A stretch of DNA of 64,000 bases from Bremia lactucae (taxonomy: Eukaryota > Oomycota > Peronosporomycetes > Peronosporales > Peronosporaceae): assembly GCF_004359215.1 (NCBI RefSeq), contig NC_090617.1, positions 3,645,583 to 3,709,582 of the forward strand, in the 5' to 3' direction. The notes under the pieces were generated by a model that was not told the origin of the DNA, searched no databases, and worked only from the letters and a program-made list of their open reading frames with translations. Positions 22,560-33,237 of the stretch are shown piece by piece. The first letter of the stretch is position 1. Each line of letters starts with the position of its first letter. Both the position numbers and the translations under genes were made by a program.

Positions 22560-23491
22560 TCAGTACCTCTCGGTACTAGGCGTGGAACACTACATTCATG
22601 AGCGTAGTGTCCTAACTTTTAACAGCGATTGCATCGAGAGGTTTCTCGCTTTCGATATGAAAGAGGCCCATCGGTTCTGGACCTCCCAACTCGTGTCGTC
22701 TTGGAGGACGATACGATGATAAACTAGCTTGAGCCTGTCTCAAGCTAAAGTCCTCCTGTTCCGCAACGGATATTGCTTCTTCAAGCGTATCTAGTTCCAT
22801 GTGGAACACGTGGGTCTTTACGGGAGCATCTGCAATACCTTGCGTGTACACCGTAATCAACGTGTGTCCATGAACTGGATTGTTCGTGATACAACTCGCT
22901 AAGAGTCGTATGTGTTGGGCATAAGTGTGAACATCACGCTTGCCTTGCTTGATTTTCAGAAGCTATGATCGAGCTCTGAACTCAGCCCTAGGCGGTTCAA
23001 ACGTCGTTTTGAGCTGGGCTTTAAAAGCCTCTAGCGACCCAAAGACATATGGGTCGCGCAACTTAAGGTCTAGTGCCCAAGTTTTGGCACGACCTGCCAA
23101 ATTTGACTGAGCAAATGCGACGCGTTTGCTCGTCGACGATGTGACAAGCCCTTATGGCATCCTCCAACTCGACAAACCATCTTAAGAGGGAGTCTTTTTC
23201 GACTTCCCTATACTTAGAGGTGTCAATCTTTAAGTTTTCCGGACGAAGCGTGTGCGTCATCCCAGGTACAGGGGTCTGTACCTGCTGTAACCTCAACAGT
23301 TCTGCCTGTTGAGAGCCTTGCTGATTAAGCAAGGCTACCTTTTCCTTCTCCATCGCCTCGTCAAGTTCATGTTGTATGAAATTTGCGATGGCTGGATGGA
23401 TAGCATCTCTGTCCAAACCGAACAGCATGCCCAAGATGGCATCATCCCTACTGTCGAACTTTTTTGTTCGACGCACTCCTTTCAATGTCAC
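22560..23491 (-). pseudogene. gag region of element 1
   Basis: Capsid-like sequence: a KVALLNQQGSQQAELLRLQQ coiled stretch, RWFVELEDAIRACHIVDEQ, then after frameshifts HMELDTLEEAISVAEQEDF and the CCHC zinc knuckle (C-x2-C-x4-H-x4-C near 22630-22580) with an in-frame stop inside it. It is collinear with 25936-26899 of element 3. Confidence 0.8.
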
Positions 23492-23606
23492 TTAGAAAGT
23501 AGTAGCTTTCACGGTAAACGTGATGCGTACATCCATTATCATCTAGTATGTCCATGTAAGATGATTAGAGCTGTGGTCCTTGAACGGACTACAAAGTGCT
23601 ACCAGG

Positions 23607-23760
23607 TGTAACGGGGCACTGCCGACTTGTACTGCTTCAGTACAAGTCCACTTCGCACTGCGTCAGTGCGAGTGGTGCCTCACGTCACTTCACGTACACT
23701 AGTACGTGCAGAGGAAATCTTCTCTTTATACACTTGCTCTAAAGAGGTTTTATAAGACTG
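23607..23760 (-). repeat. LTR family A, 5' LTR of element 1, cut by gap
   Basis: Plus sequence TGTAACGGGGCACTGCC matches the LTR end at 16134 onward and stops at the run of N. On the minus strand it is followed by CCTGGTAGCAC, the primer-binding site. Confidence 0.8.
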
Positions 23761-23860
23761 NNNNNNNNNNNNNNNNNNNNNNNNNNNNNNNNNNNNNNNN
23801 NNNNNNNNNNNNNNNNNNNNNNNNNNNNNNNNNNNNNNNNNNNNNNNNNNNNNNNNNNNN
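23761..23860. other. assembly gap (100 N)
   Basis: Unsequenced. Sequence on its two sides belongs to different elements. Confidence 0.99.
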
Positions 23861-23861
23861 A

Positions 23862-23997
23862 TCCTACAACAGTGCCTCGGCGACAGCTTGGTATAAGCCG
23901 TCGGCCGAGAGGACAGATGCCACTCCTATGGAGTTGGGCAATGTAGACGTGGTCTGTTCGAAATGCGGCAAGCACGGCCATATGATCACCGCCGTAA
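23862..23997 (+). pseudogene. gag zinc-knuckle fragment of another LTR family
   Basis: The translation ends DATPMELGNVDVVCSKCGKHGHM, a proline/methionine linker followed by a CCHC knuckle whose final Cys is lost. This is a gag C-terminus not related in sequence to element 1 gag. Confidence 0.65.
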
Positions 23998-24079
23998 GCT
24001 ACCAAATGGTGATCATTTCAGACAAGCTTTTTTGGGGGGTCCTATCGCGCCGTAATGAGCTGTATCGACTGTGAGACCA

Positions 24080-24312
24080 GGATCGTAATGGTCTGCATTA
24101 GCTTTTTCTTAAGTGCTCAAGTATCGGTTGCTGCGTCGATCACACGCCCAGTTGTTGTTGTAAAACCGTTCTGCCGTGTCACTTAAGTAATGCCCAACCA
24201 AGTATATCTTGACTTCCGCGATCCAGGCTAATCCGCACGCATGCTGGGCAATTGTTACTTGTGGAAGGAAAGTTCGTTCCCAGTCATGGAAGCCAGAGCC
24301 CAATTCAAACAA
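24080..24312 (-). pseudogene. gag capsid fragment, inverted relative to its knuckle
   Basis: The motif LGSGFHDWERTFLPQVTIAQHACGLAWIAEVKIYLVGHYLSDTAERFYNN matches the capsid start of a common oomycete LTR-element gag. It runs on minus while its likely C-terminal knuckle (23862-23997) is on plus, so the element was inverted internally. Confidence 0.6.
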
Positions 24313-24949
24313 GAGATCGCCAGCTTCCGCTGGCGCGCGTCTGGCTTTCAGTGCGCAGAAATCGCCGCCTGCTGCTGGTGTTGACTATGCGTCGCTGGAA
24401 AATGATGCTGCGGTGCATCGTACCGCTGCCCTAGCGGCCCAACATGAGTTTCTTGGGCCGGTCACGCTCTTGGGCGCTAGCTTGGCTGCTGCTTAGCGTG
24501 GTACGTTACTCATCACCTCGGTGGCGAGTTGCCAAGCGTGCATTGGACCAGCGTTTCCCATGTTGCGGCCAATCAAAAAGCTATAGAGCTCACAATGATT
24601 GCGCCAAAGTTGATAATTCTCGTCGAACTGCATCTTGGACACTTCCATGCGCCCACGCGACCTTCGAGCACCACAAGCATCGTGAGGATCCCATCATTCA
24701 CATCCGCGACCCTTTTGTGGGCTGGTGGATTAAAGACAACGGCTGGCGTTGTCACGGCTCTTTCGTGACTGTCCCCTGTGCCGCGATGGCGATGTCTTCA
24801 GAGCTACCATTTGGGCTCATAACATGTTGAAGCATAATATCGGTGATAAAATGAATCTGACATTATGTTCTACCTACCTTGCTTACTTGCGCGCCTATCG
24901 GCTGCTCACGCCACGCAAGTCTCCTGTCCACGCAGTTTTTTACGGAAAT
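24313..24949. mobile_element. decayed retroelement sequence, unresolved
   Basis: Hairpin-rich sequence (arms at 24318-24324/24329-24335) like the neighbouring elements. No domain is recognised in the ORFs on either strand. Confidence 0.4.
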
Positions 24950-25296
24950 TGTAACGGGGCACTTCGACTTGTACTTAAATATATATTTAATACAGTTTTC
25001 ATTTTACCCTCTTAAGTCTACTTGTCTTAAGAGAAGTCTTCCTCTGCACGTTCTAGTGAGCGTGAAATAACGTAGGGCACCACTCGCAACTGAAGCAGTG
25101 CGAAGTGGTGCCCTACATTATTTCACAGCTGATTGTTCTGCGGAATAAATAGACATAATGGTCTATACCTATTTATGGATAAGAATTCTGAATATTACTA
25201 CATAAAGTAATATCCTGCAAATATTATTTACTTTAGATAATGTATTAATTAACAAGCTTTAAGTGTTATTTTCATCTAACGAATCACCCCGTTACA
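24950..25296 (-). repeat. LTR family A with an internally inverted segment
   Basis: Both ends are A-LTR ends in minus orientation (TGTAACGGGGCACTTCG and CACCCCGTTACA). The segment of about 24977-25130, however, reads in plus orientation (ATACAGTTTTCATTTTACCCTC, compare 25730-25755). It ends in a palindrome of arms GTAGGGCACCACTTCGCAC type at 25072-25118. 347 bp, about 100 shorter than other copies. Confidence 0.65.
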
Positions 25297-25439
25297 AGCG
25301 CCGATGTGCCCGGTGAATGGTTGTGGCCCTTAAAGATCAAAAACCAAGTAAGTGTTAAATGAGATATATAAAAAGGTATGAGTCGCGGCTGACGACCCTG
25401 TTTTCTAGTATGATAGATTAGGAAAGCTGTTAGAATTTC
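25297..25439. other. short unclassified spacer between two A LTRs
   Basis: No feature. Confidence 0.4.
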
Positions 25440-25879
25440 TGTAACGGGGTGTATCGTTACATGAAATTAACACTTAAAGTTGTTAATTAACATATATCTA
25501 GAAGGTAGATAATATTTGGAGGATATTACTTTATATATTAATATTCAGAATTCTTATCCATAAATAGGTATAGACCATTATTCCTATTTATCCCGCAGAC
25601 TAATCAACTGTAGATGTAAACAAAAGAGAGAGACAGATAAGAAAAGGTAAGATTTTAATTGCATGTTTATTATTAGCTAATAATTAAATTTGCATTAACA
25701 AATAGAAAGAAGAGATACTTAATTAAATTGATACAGTTTTCATTTAACCCTCGTCAAATTAGTTGTCTTAAAGAGAAGTCTTCCTCTGCACGTACTAGTG
25801 ACGTAAGGCACCACTCGCAACTAAAGCAGTGCGAAGTGGACTTGTACTGAAGCAATACAAGTCGAAGTGCCACAATACA
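25440..25879 (+). repeat. LTR family A, 5' LTR of element 3
   Basis: TGTAACGGGGTG to GTGCCACAATACA, 440 bp, immediately followed by the primer-binding site. Confidence 0.85.
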
Positions 25880-25890
25880 CCTGGTAGCAC
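25880..25890 (+). promoter_or_regulatory. tRNA primer-binding site of element 3
   Basis: CCTGGTAGCAC directly follows the 5' LTR. The same sequence sits at the corresponding place in element 1 and beside the minus C LTR. The TGGTAGCA core resembles the initiator-Met tRNA 3' end complement commonly used by LTR elements. Confidence 0.6.
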
Positions 25891-25935
25891 TTTGTTGTCC
25901 ATCCAAGGACCACAATTCCCACATCTAACATAGAC

Positions 25936-26899
25936 ATGTTAGATGATAATGGGAATACGCATCACGTTTCGCTTGATAGCTACTCCTTTCTAAGTGACAT
26001 AGAAAGGAGTGCGGTAGAACGAATGAGTTCGACCGATGGGAACGATGCCATCTTGGCCATGCTGTCCGGTTTGAACAGAGATGCCCTCCATTCAGCCATC
26101 GCCAAGTTCATACAACATAAAATTGACGAGCTGAAGGAGAAGGTAGCCTTGCTGAATCAGCAAGGCTCTCAACAGGCAGAACTGTTGAGGTTACAACAGA
26201 TACAGACCTTGGATGACGCATACGCGTCGTCCGAAACTTTAAAGATTGATATCTCTAAGTATAGGGGAGTCGAAGAAGACTCCCGTTAGAGATGGCTTGT
26301 CGAGTTGGACGATGCCATAAGGGCACGTCACATCATCGACGAGCAAATGCAAGTCGCATTCGCTCAATCAAATCTGGAAGGTCGTGCCAAAACTTGGGCA
26401 TTGGGCCTTGAGTTGCGCGACCCATACGTCTTTGGGTCGCTAGAGGCTTTTAAAACCCGGCACAAACAGTCGTTTTACGGATGGTCCTATAAAGACCCAC
26501 CTGTTCCACTTGGAACTGGACACGCTTGAAGAAGCAATATCCGTTGCGGAACAGGAGGACTTTATCTTGAGACAGGCTCAAGCTAGTTTGTCATTGTATC
26601 GTCCTCCAAGACGACACGAGCTGGGAAGTCCAGAACCTATGGGCCTCTTTTATGTCGAAAGCGAGAGACCTCACTTTTCGAGCAATAAGCGATCGCAGAA
26701 ATGCCATCGCTGCCAAAAATTAGGACACTATGCTCATGAGTGTAGTGTCCCACGCCCAGCACCGAAAGGCACTGAACGTAATTTTGGACCATATGTTAAA
26801 AAGGGCAACGGTCGCGGGTCCGATGTTGTTGCGAAATCGCAACAGCGAAGCGGATCTTCAAAAAATGGTCGGGTCAGTAGGGGTGCAACGCCCTACTGA
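25936..26899 (+). pseudogene. gag of element 3, broken by one stop and one frameshift
   Basis: Three ORFs (25936-26289, 26305-26529, 26510-26899) together form one gag. They contain the QQGSQQAELLRLQQ coiled stretch, a capsid-like block with DAIRARHIIDEQ and LGLELRDPYVFGSLEAF, HMELDTLEEAISVAEQEDF-like sequence, and a complete CCHC knuckle CHRCQKLGHYAHEC at about 26702-26743. Gag packages element RNA into virus-like particles. The TAG near 26287 and the shift near 26500 inactivate it. The coding sequence is an almost continuous series of hairpins. Confidence 0.85.
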
Positions 26900-26962
26900 T
26901 CCAGCAACCTCAAGAAAATTTGCAAATCTCTTGACTAAAGTTGCTCCAGACACACAATCATT

Positions 26963-27089
26963 TTGTGTCTCTGCACCTTGAAGTTGAAAGTGACAAATGA
27001 TTTGTCACTCAGAGCCCAAGTGGACTGCGGAGCGTCGAATAACTTTATTCGTCGCCAGTCGCTAGAGGGTCGTAGGCTCAAATATGTTG
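26963..27089 (+). pseudogene. protease fragment of element 3, cut by gap
   Basis: Contains AQVDCGASNNFIRRQSLEG, a retropepsin active site with the glycine intact. Interrupted by the gap at 27090. Confidence 0.75.
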
Positions 27090-27189
27090 NNNNNNNNNNN
27101 NNNNNNNNNNNNNNNNNNNNNNNNNNNNNNNNNNNNNNNNNNNNNNNNNNNNNNNNNNNNNNNNNNNNNNNNNNNNNNNNNNNNNNNNN
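27090..27189. other. assembly gap (100 N)
   Basis: Unsequenced. Sequence to the right does not continue element 3. Confidence 0.99.
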
Positions 27190-30100
27190 TCGAGGAGCCC
27201 TTGGTACTGATGTGCTGCCGCTTGGCCGTCCTGTGCGATAAGCCTTATCACAGAAGACCGTCTTGCTGGCTTGCTGGCTTGCTGATGATCCCGGCAACTG
27301 CCTCTCGGATCTCGTCCGATGAGCGGTATAGCGAGACCACTGTCTGTGGCATAACGACACCAGTCGATATGTCGGCAGGAGCAAGCACAGGAAGAAGTAC
27401 GCACAAGGTATTCAGCGCTCATCACTCGTCGATATCAACCGGTTTGACCACTGTTGCCAGCAAAAGGTCTGGCTCGAGATTCTCCAAGCAATTACAGCGC
27501 TGAAAGGAGTCGGTTGGCTTCCACCTTGGCGCTCCAGACTTTGCTGCAGCTTCAAGAGCCCACGAGGTACACAGTTCGCGGGTCTTCAGCGACACTGCCT
27601 TGTTCGTCGCATGTTGTCGGATGCCAGAGAGCTGCGCTGTTTGCGGCGTGCCCAATGCACTCAAGCATGTCGACCTTGAGCGTCGTGATAAAGTCCACTG
27701 GATGTGGAACTTGCGCGAAAAGACGCATTAAGGCCGTCACATCCGACTTGATCTATGCTGAAATACTTCTTTCGATAACTTTGTCGTCGTCGTCGATCAA
27801 TGCAAACGCGGGTGCGCTATTCCGGCGGTCCGACGACAACTTGTTGAACGATCTGCTGTGTTGTCGTATACTTTGCGATAGGTTTGGAGTCGCAGCCGCA
27901 GCAACAGCTGCCGATGCGCTTGATGGTATTTGCGAGCTCGAGAGAGTCGCAACGTTTTGTCGTGCTGTTTTGTCGCCTGGGACCGCAGCTTGTGCATCAT
28001 AAGCGTCTATCGATGGTAGTAACGGAACCAGCTCAAAAGATGGCGCAGCTAGATCTCTACTGGTCTCAAGTGACTCAGCCTGGAAGGTATCGACAAGTTC
28101 GATTGGAAACGAGACTTCTCCATTGTACCCGAGACTCGGGAAGTCACCGATCTCGCCTTGATCGAGGTCGATGATGCTAAGTGTCGCATCAAGGGGGGTT
28201 TATTGAGACTCCATTTGGTAGTCGTTGTTGGCATCTGCTGGATAGTCGCTTGGACATTCGCCTCCGCCGTCTGCTAAGACGACAGTGATGACACTGATAC
28301 TGTCTCCGCCAGTTGTGCAAGTAGTGCATGCTATCTCATCTAGAGGGTTTTCCATGTCAACTTTTGCACCGCTCAACGCAGATTGATAGTCGTTGTCGCC
28401 ACCTATGGCGTGGCTTGACGACTCATTCGCTGCATAACCGCCTGTGCTGACGTTAGCCGTATCAAGGTCTTTTGTCGACTCTGCCGTCTGCGTTTCTAAT
28501 GTTTCGTCTTACACGTTTGAATGTGCTTCTTTGTCTCGATGGGTTGTTGTTTCTGCACTCATTTGAGTCATCAGCGTCGACTAGCGTTCGCACCCTGCCG
28601 ATCCTGACGAGTTGTGCTCCGACGCTGTTTGTGCAGCCCGCAAAGCTCTGCTGTGACTGCAGCTCGAGCCTTCACTCTCGCTTCAGACTCTCGTCGAGCT
28701 TTAGCTGCTACGTTAGCACGTTGCACTTGTCTAGCAGCATTGCGTTGTTTTGCCTCTGTTGCTGCAGCTTCAGCGATGACCTTTCCCGCGGCTCGAGCTC
28801 CTGCGTCTCCGTGCGCCTTCTACTATTGCTTTAGCCGTTGTGCCACCTCAGTAGCCGACTTGTATCGCATGCGTTTGAGTTCTTTGCGTGCTTCCTTTCT
28901 GTCCTTGCTTGGGTTGTCGTTGAGTCCTCTGCTGCCACAATCGCGATCTCGAGAGTGCAACGAGCAGCAGCGACCAGTGGGTCCTTGACCTTGCAGTCCT
29001 TGCGTAGACGTTGCAAGCTGAGGCACGATCGACATGGATCGTTCTGGCTCAGTCGTGGGTGGTGGACTGCCACTTCCATAACGCAGTCGGATCAGTCACA
29101 AGCTGCTTGCGAATCCGTAGTAGTTCTTGCGAACACTCTGTAGAGCAATCCAGCGTGGGGGGCCGTGGTAATTGTCTCCAGTACCGTCTACTAGCTCGGC
29201 ATCGAGTACGTTTAGCCTTCTCGCTGCCGACACCCTTGAGTGAACACGAGATGCGCCGAGCCCAAACAAGCCGAAAAGATGCACCCTCGTTCAATAAGCT
29301 ACGAGCATGCTCATCGAATCCGAAGCTGTTGCTGCCGCCGCAAAGGGATCCGCCAGTCATCAGCGAGATAGATCGGCGCCCGAACGCGAAATTGTCGTCC
29401 TTCCATGGAAGTGCGTCACGTTTGCTTGTATATACAAACGCGACGATAAGCAAGCTGTTCGTGCACTCGACCCTCTCGTGTGTGTCAAAGAGATCACGCA
29501 CGCGCTGACGGTCGACTTCAGATCCCGCCTTGTCTTGCAGTTCGGCTCAGAATGCCACGAGGGTGTTGATTTGAGAGTGCAAAGCCCACTGGAAGTCACG
29601 CGTATAGCCGAGGACAAAGCTGCGAACGATGCAGTAACACTAGTGCGAGCCGTTCCGCTAGCACATGGGTCTCGGTGACAAAGCGCGGTGGCGCTTGGAG
29701 AAAAATGTAGCCACACATCCACTCTTCGAGAGTACGGCGCTCTATGCAGTCATTGCACGTTGATAGCCGTCACACACGAGACGTAATTCGCGTACAGCAC
29801 TCACGTATAGTTCAGCAAGAGGATCATTGTAGTCGTTATGAGGTCATTTCTTTTGCTGTTCTTGCTGTTGAGTAGCGTTATCGGGCTGTGCGTCACCAGA
29901 CAACGTGGCCTTAAGAGAATCGTCGTCACTCGACGTCCAGGCGGCATCTTGAGGGGGAGGGTCCAGTACGTGCACTTACGTCGTAGGTCGGCGCGGCGGT
30001 TGATTTCATGGTCGGTACAGGCGCCTCGGCTGCTGATGCAGGCGTCTCGACTGCTGTTGCCATGAGCTCATCAGTAGCAGCGTCATATATTCACTCCTGG

Positions 30101-30270
30101 TCGGCAGAGACTGGTGGAGGTGACGAATTCGTAGTGTCCACCGCCGCACTATGTGCATTGGTAGGGTGACTAGCATCGTTCCCTGCTGCGACAGCATCGG
30201 TGGCTGTGCCGTCGACGTCGTCGCCACTATGGTCATGCACGTCAGACAGGTGGCTGGCTGATGTCATTTC
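27190..30270 (-). pseudogene. large degenerate minus-strand coding region, unknown family
   Basis: Read from about 30268 leftward, an acidic Ala/Asp/Ser/Thr-rich N-terminus (start MGEMTSASHLSDVHD) passes through stops into ALAERLA and RDLFDTHERVECTN blocks. An Ala/Arg/Lys/Glu-rich probable helix follows (about 29000-28600), then an acidic region and a segment near 28230-27550 with SSSDRRNSAPAFALID-like and LKVDMLECIGHAANS sequence. GC content and codon regularity exceed the surroundings, so it was coding. Many stops and shifts make it dead. No catalytic motif is recognised; it could be a transposon gag or a multi-copy host gene. A small tandem repeat (TTGCTGGC x3) sits near 27264-27286. Confidence 0.45.
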
Positions 30271-32499
30271 CCCCATCAACATAAGACGGAGGAAAAAAGG
30301 AGGATATTTCAAATTGATTTGCTCTGAACTATGCAAAAAAGCGATAAATACTTGTTAAGTGGTGTGCCGACAGCGCTCTGCATGAGCTTAAGCTACTCTT
30401 GCCGATAGACTGTCCAGACTAGTAAGAACAGGACTACATTAGACTCAAGCCACGTGACCTCCGCAGTAGTTGTAAGTAAGGATATTTATTTATAATCTAG
30501 AAAGCTCGTTGGCTTTAAAGCTTTCTTTTCGGTATATGCGATATCGCTGTTACTGATTGTAGAAACACTTTGAGTGCTCCGGTGCCATTCCCCTCCCCGA
30601 TCAGTGAATCACGATGATTTCAGCAAATAAGTTGTCTAATCTGCTTAAGCTTAATCGTCATTATAACGGCGCAATGTATAGTGTGAGTACTGATTGTTTT
30701 GACCGTCACGCGTACAGTATAGAAAGTACAGGTGCTATAGATTTACGAGACGATGCAATGATGAAGTCAATATGTAAGCCATCAAAGTAATTTCTGATTG
30801 CAGAAGCAAACTCAAATTGCAATATTCTAGAAAGGTGAAAGCTACAGATTTCGCTTAACCAGCAAAAAAAAAATCTACTGTTGACCGTCAATGTCACAAG
30901 TGTCAGCAAGCCTTTACTTAAAGACTTTTGAAGGACCAACTTAGAACTTAATGCTCTCAGCATTTGATCACTTCAGATGTCACACCGGACGATACCTCTT
31001 CAATCTCGAGCTGTAAGCTTTTTCGCCATCGAAGACTTATCAGCGATAAACATAATCTCTGAGGGCTGATTAGTAGTCACTCAACCGGTGGATAGTAGCC
31101 ATTTCCTTAGATGTGTTCGGGTCAAGGTGTGTCACGTAGCCCTGCTTAGCAAAGGGCTCGTACAATATGCGTCACTCAAATGAGGACTATGAGCAGCATC
31201 GCACTGCTTTCTTATACGAGAGGTAGTAAGATATTATACGAAAGGCAGCAAGAATAAGCTCTTACAGGTATCAAGGGGCATCAATCATAGTCTCGGCCGA
31301 TACCTTGAATTGCTCATGAGCCAGAACTTGTGAGTCGGTGCGTCCGTGTCGGATAAGGCGCATAAATGCAAAGATGAAAGGTGGACCGACAAGAGGGATG
31401 TACACAAACTGTAATGTCAAGCCCCTCGTACGAGGCTAGGTGCCGGACATGCGATGTTATATTGCTTATAAATTTGTTTAGGAACATCGTAGAAGCCATC
31501 TCGGAGTTCTAGCATCAGAATGGTACTGTTGATGCGAATAAACCTGCTTGACCCGTCCTGAAAGACGAGCGCACTCCACGTTATCATAACCGCTTGCTAC
31601 TACTAGCTTCGACTACCTGATGAAGCACGCTAAAAAGACTATTTTGGAACTATTTAGTACTGGTAATATCCCCCATCTCCTCTCTAAATTGTGGACTCCT
31701 CTCTGTGAGGGGCGCGCTTCAACGGGAACGTCGTATCCTTTTGAAAATATAATCTCGGGAAAGTATCTTTCCGGTCCGAATATTCGCTTTGCTTTTGAGT
31801 ACTCTTAAAATGTATAGTTTTCTTTTTGACTACAACCAAGATTACGGCTTTAATTAGCAATCATAGGTGCGACATCCGCGTCGACAATTTTCATACAGAC
31901 AAAATTGACTCGTTGCCGCCTACGTATAACCATTAATAAGTAGGTAGGATACACAACAATAATTATTAGGGGGATAACAATTTTAGTTATCAAATGCTTG
32001 ATCGTGAGGCTTTTATATAGGTTTGATTTACACGCTTAATCGGATCATAGCACATAATACACGCTTTATCCGTTGGTATTGCTGTTTGGCATCGTCACAT
32101 GTAACGATTCACCAAATCTAAAAGTATCCATAAGAGTTTTGATCCAACTCGAATACAGATATTAATTTGCTACCTTATTTCACTCTCTTGCACTACCTAC
32201 ATTTACGCTGGGTTTTTAAGTTGGCTTGCAGCATGTTTGAGCAGCAACGGAATTCGGCTGATGGGCTGGCATATCTGCAGCATGCTGAGGAGCAGAATGA
32301 GAAAAGTGCCAGAGGAAGAGAAAATGGTCGTATTTTTAAGGGCAGAAAAGTTTCAGTAGGTTAGAATTTTCTTCTTTGCTTGACAATACCAAAACTTAGC
32401 ACTGCAATGCCCTTCAAGTTGCTCGCAAATGCAACATAATTACCGCAATGGTAGCACTGTGCGGAGCAGCAGGAGCTGGATCTGATCTCATCATCAGCC
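30271..32499. other. intergenic, nothing recognised
   Basis: AT-rich with small unsupported ORFs (30706-30963 minus, 31314-31499 minus, 31620-31808 plus, 32167-32364 plus). Confidence 0.5.
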
Positions 32500-33237
32500 A
32501 ATTAGGGTGAGCTGCCACTTCCTCTCCAATCAGATTGAGGAGGTTTGAATTTTCATAGGATTGCGCAGTTGCAGCTAATGAATATCAGCTTAAAGGTCTT
32601 GTCCAACAGCTTCCTCATTCGAATATCCATTGCTTTCTGTGGCACTTCCTGCTGTCTTCCCTGGTTAAACAGACCAGTTTGGTGTGGTTGACAACAGTTT
32701 GACTCGTGATCTTGTTCCAGGCTGCCATTATCAACGCATTGCTGTGAGCTTTCCACCTTTTACAGCTCAATTTTTTAGGCTCGTCACGGTCCTGGGCATT
32801 CTGAAGGCGATGGCGGCAATAATGGCGCTTAAAGCTAATATGATGCCAGCATCCATGGGCTTAACCTTGGGTATTGCATTGGGCGAAATGAGGAGAGCAT
32901 TGACATTATTAAGCTGAACGTCCTCCCAAATCTTTGAGGGAGCATAGCCAAGGAGGAGAAGGATCATGCGCTTCTGTTTCTGTAAGGCAATTGGTTATAA
33001 GAGCACAAACCAAAGGTTTTCTGAGTCTTGCACGTATCAAAGCAAATTTTCATGTCCATTTCTAGCTTCAGAAACCATTCCTGGAAAAATACTATCGGAA
33101 CAACGAAAGGTCATCCAAGCCCTTTCGTTGTTCCGATAGTAACATTCCAGTTGAGCACCAGTCTTTTTTTTGGAAAGTACGCGATTTCCTAGCATGCCCG
33201 ATGAAATAGGGCGGAAGCTTCTCTGATCCATCCGCAT
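32500..33237 (-). pseudogene. pogo/DDE_1-type transposase pseudogene
   Basis: Minus-strand blocks in order: YYRNNERAWMTF followed by a SIFPG block (33160-33050), then after a frameshift RMILLLLGYAPSK (about 32970-32930), then QLNNVNALLISPN and KVKPMDAGII (about 32905-32830), then LTAMR and a downstream Trp block near 32750-32690. These match the conserved series of DDE_1 transposases (pogo, Tigger, jerky): AWMT, LLLDNAPSH, LPPNTT.QPLDAGII. The second catalytic Asp in LLLDNAP is Gly here. Several stops follow. It no longer encodes an active enzyme. Confidence 0.7.
33091..33140. repeat. 50-nt perfect hairpin inside the transposase pseudogene
   Basis: Arms 33091-33110 and 33121-33140 are exact reverse complements (20 bp) around a 10-nt loop. 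The left half on the minus strand is the position where transposase similarity is lost, so one arm may be a copy of the other. Confidence 0.85.

Larger units (their letters stand above)
16134..23760 (-). mobile_element. Ty3/Gypsy chromodomain element 1 (degenerate)
   Basis: Minus-strand element with 5' LTR from 23607 into the gap, primer-binding site CCTGGTAGCAC at 23606-23596, and gag, protease, RT, RNase H, integrase, linker, chromodomain, a noncoding 3' part, purine tract and 3' LTR. Order and content are those of Ty3/Gypsy chromoviruses. Every module is split by frameshifts or stops, so it is not autonomous. The plus strand of its 3' third carries a gag-like antisense ORF. Dense short hairpins run through the whole element. 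Confidence 0.85.

Noticed and set aside
25922..27009. CRISPR-like array or tandem repeat
   Set aside because: The regular elements are hairpins of different sequence, not copies of one repeat with spacers, and the host is a eukaryote.
28472..28988. Plus-strand Leu/Ser/Cys-rich ORFs suggesting a secreted protein
   Set aside because: They are shadows of Ala/Arg/Glu-rich minus-strand coding; overlapping frames all look alike.
33091..33140. Intrinsic terminator or microRNA precursor
   Set aside because: Eukaryotic context, no U-tract, located within transposase coding sequence, and arms and loop too short for a typical precursor.
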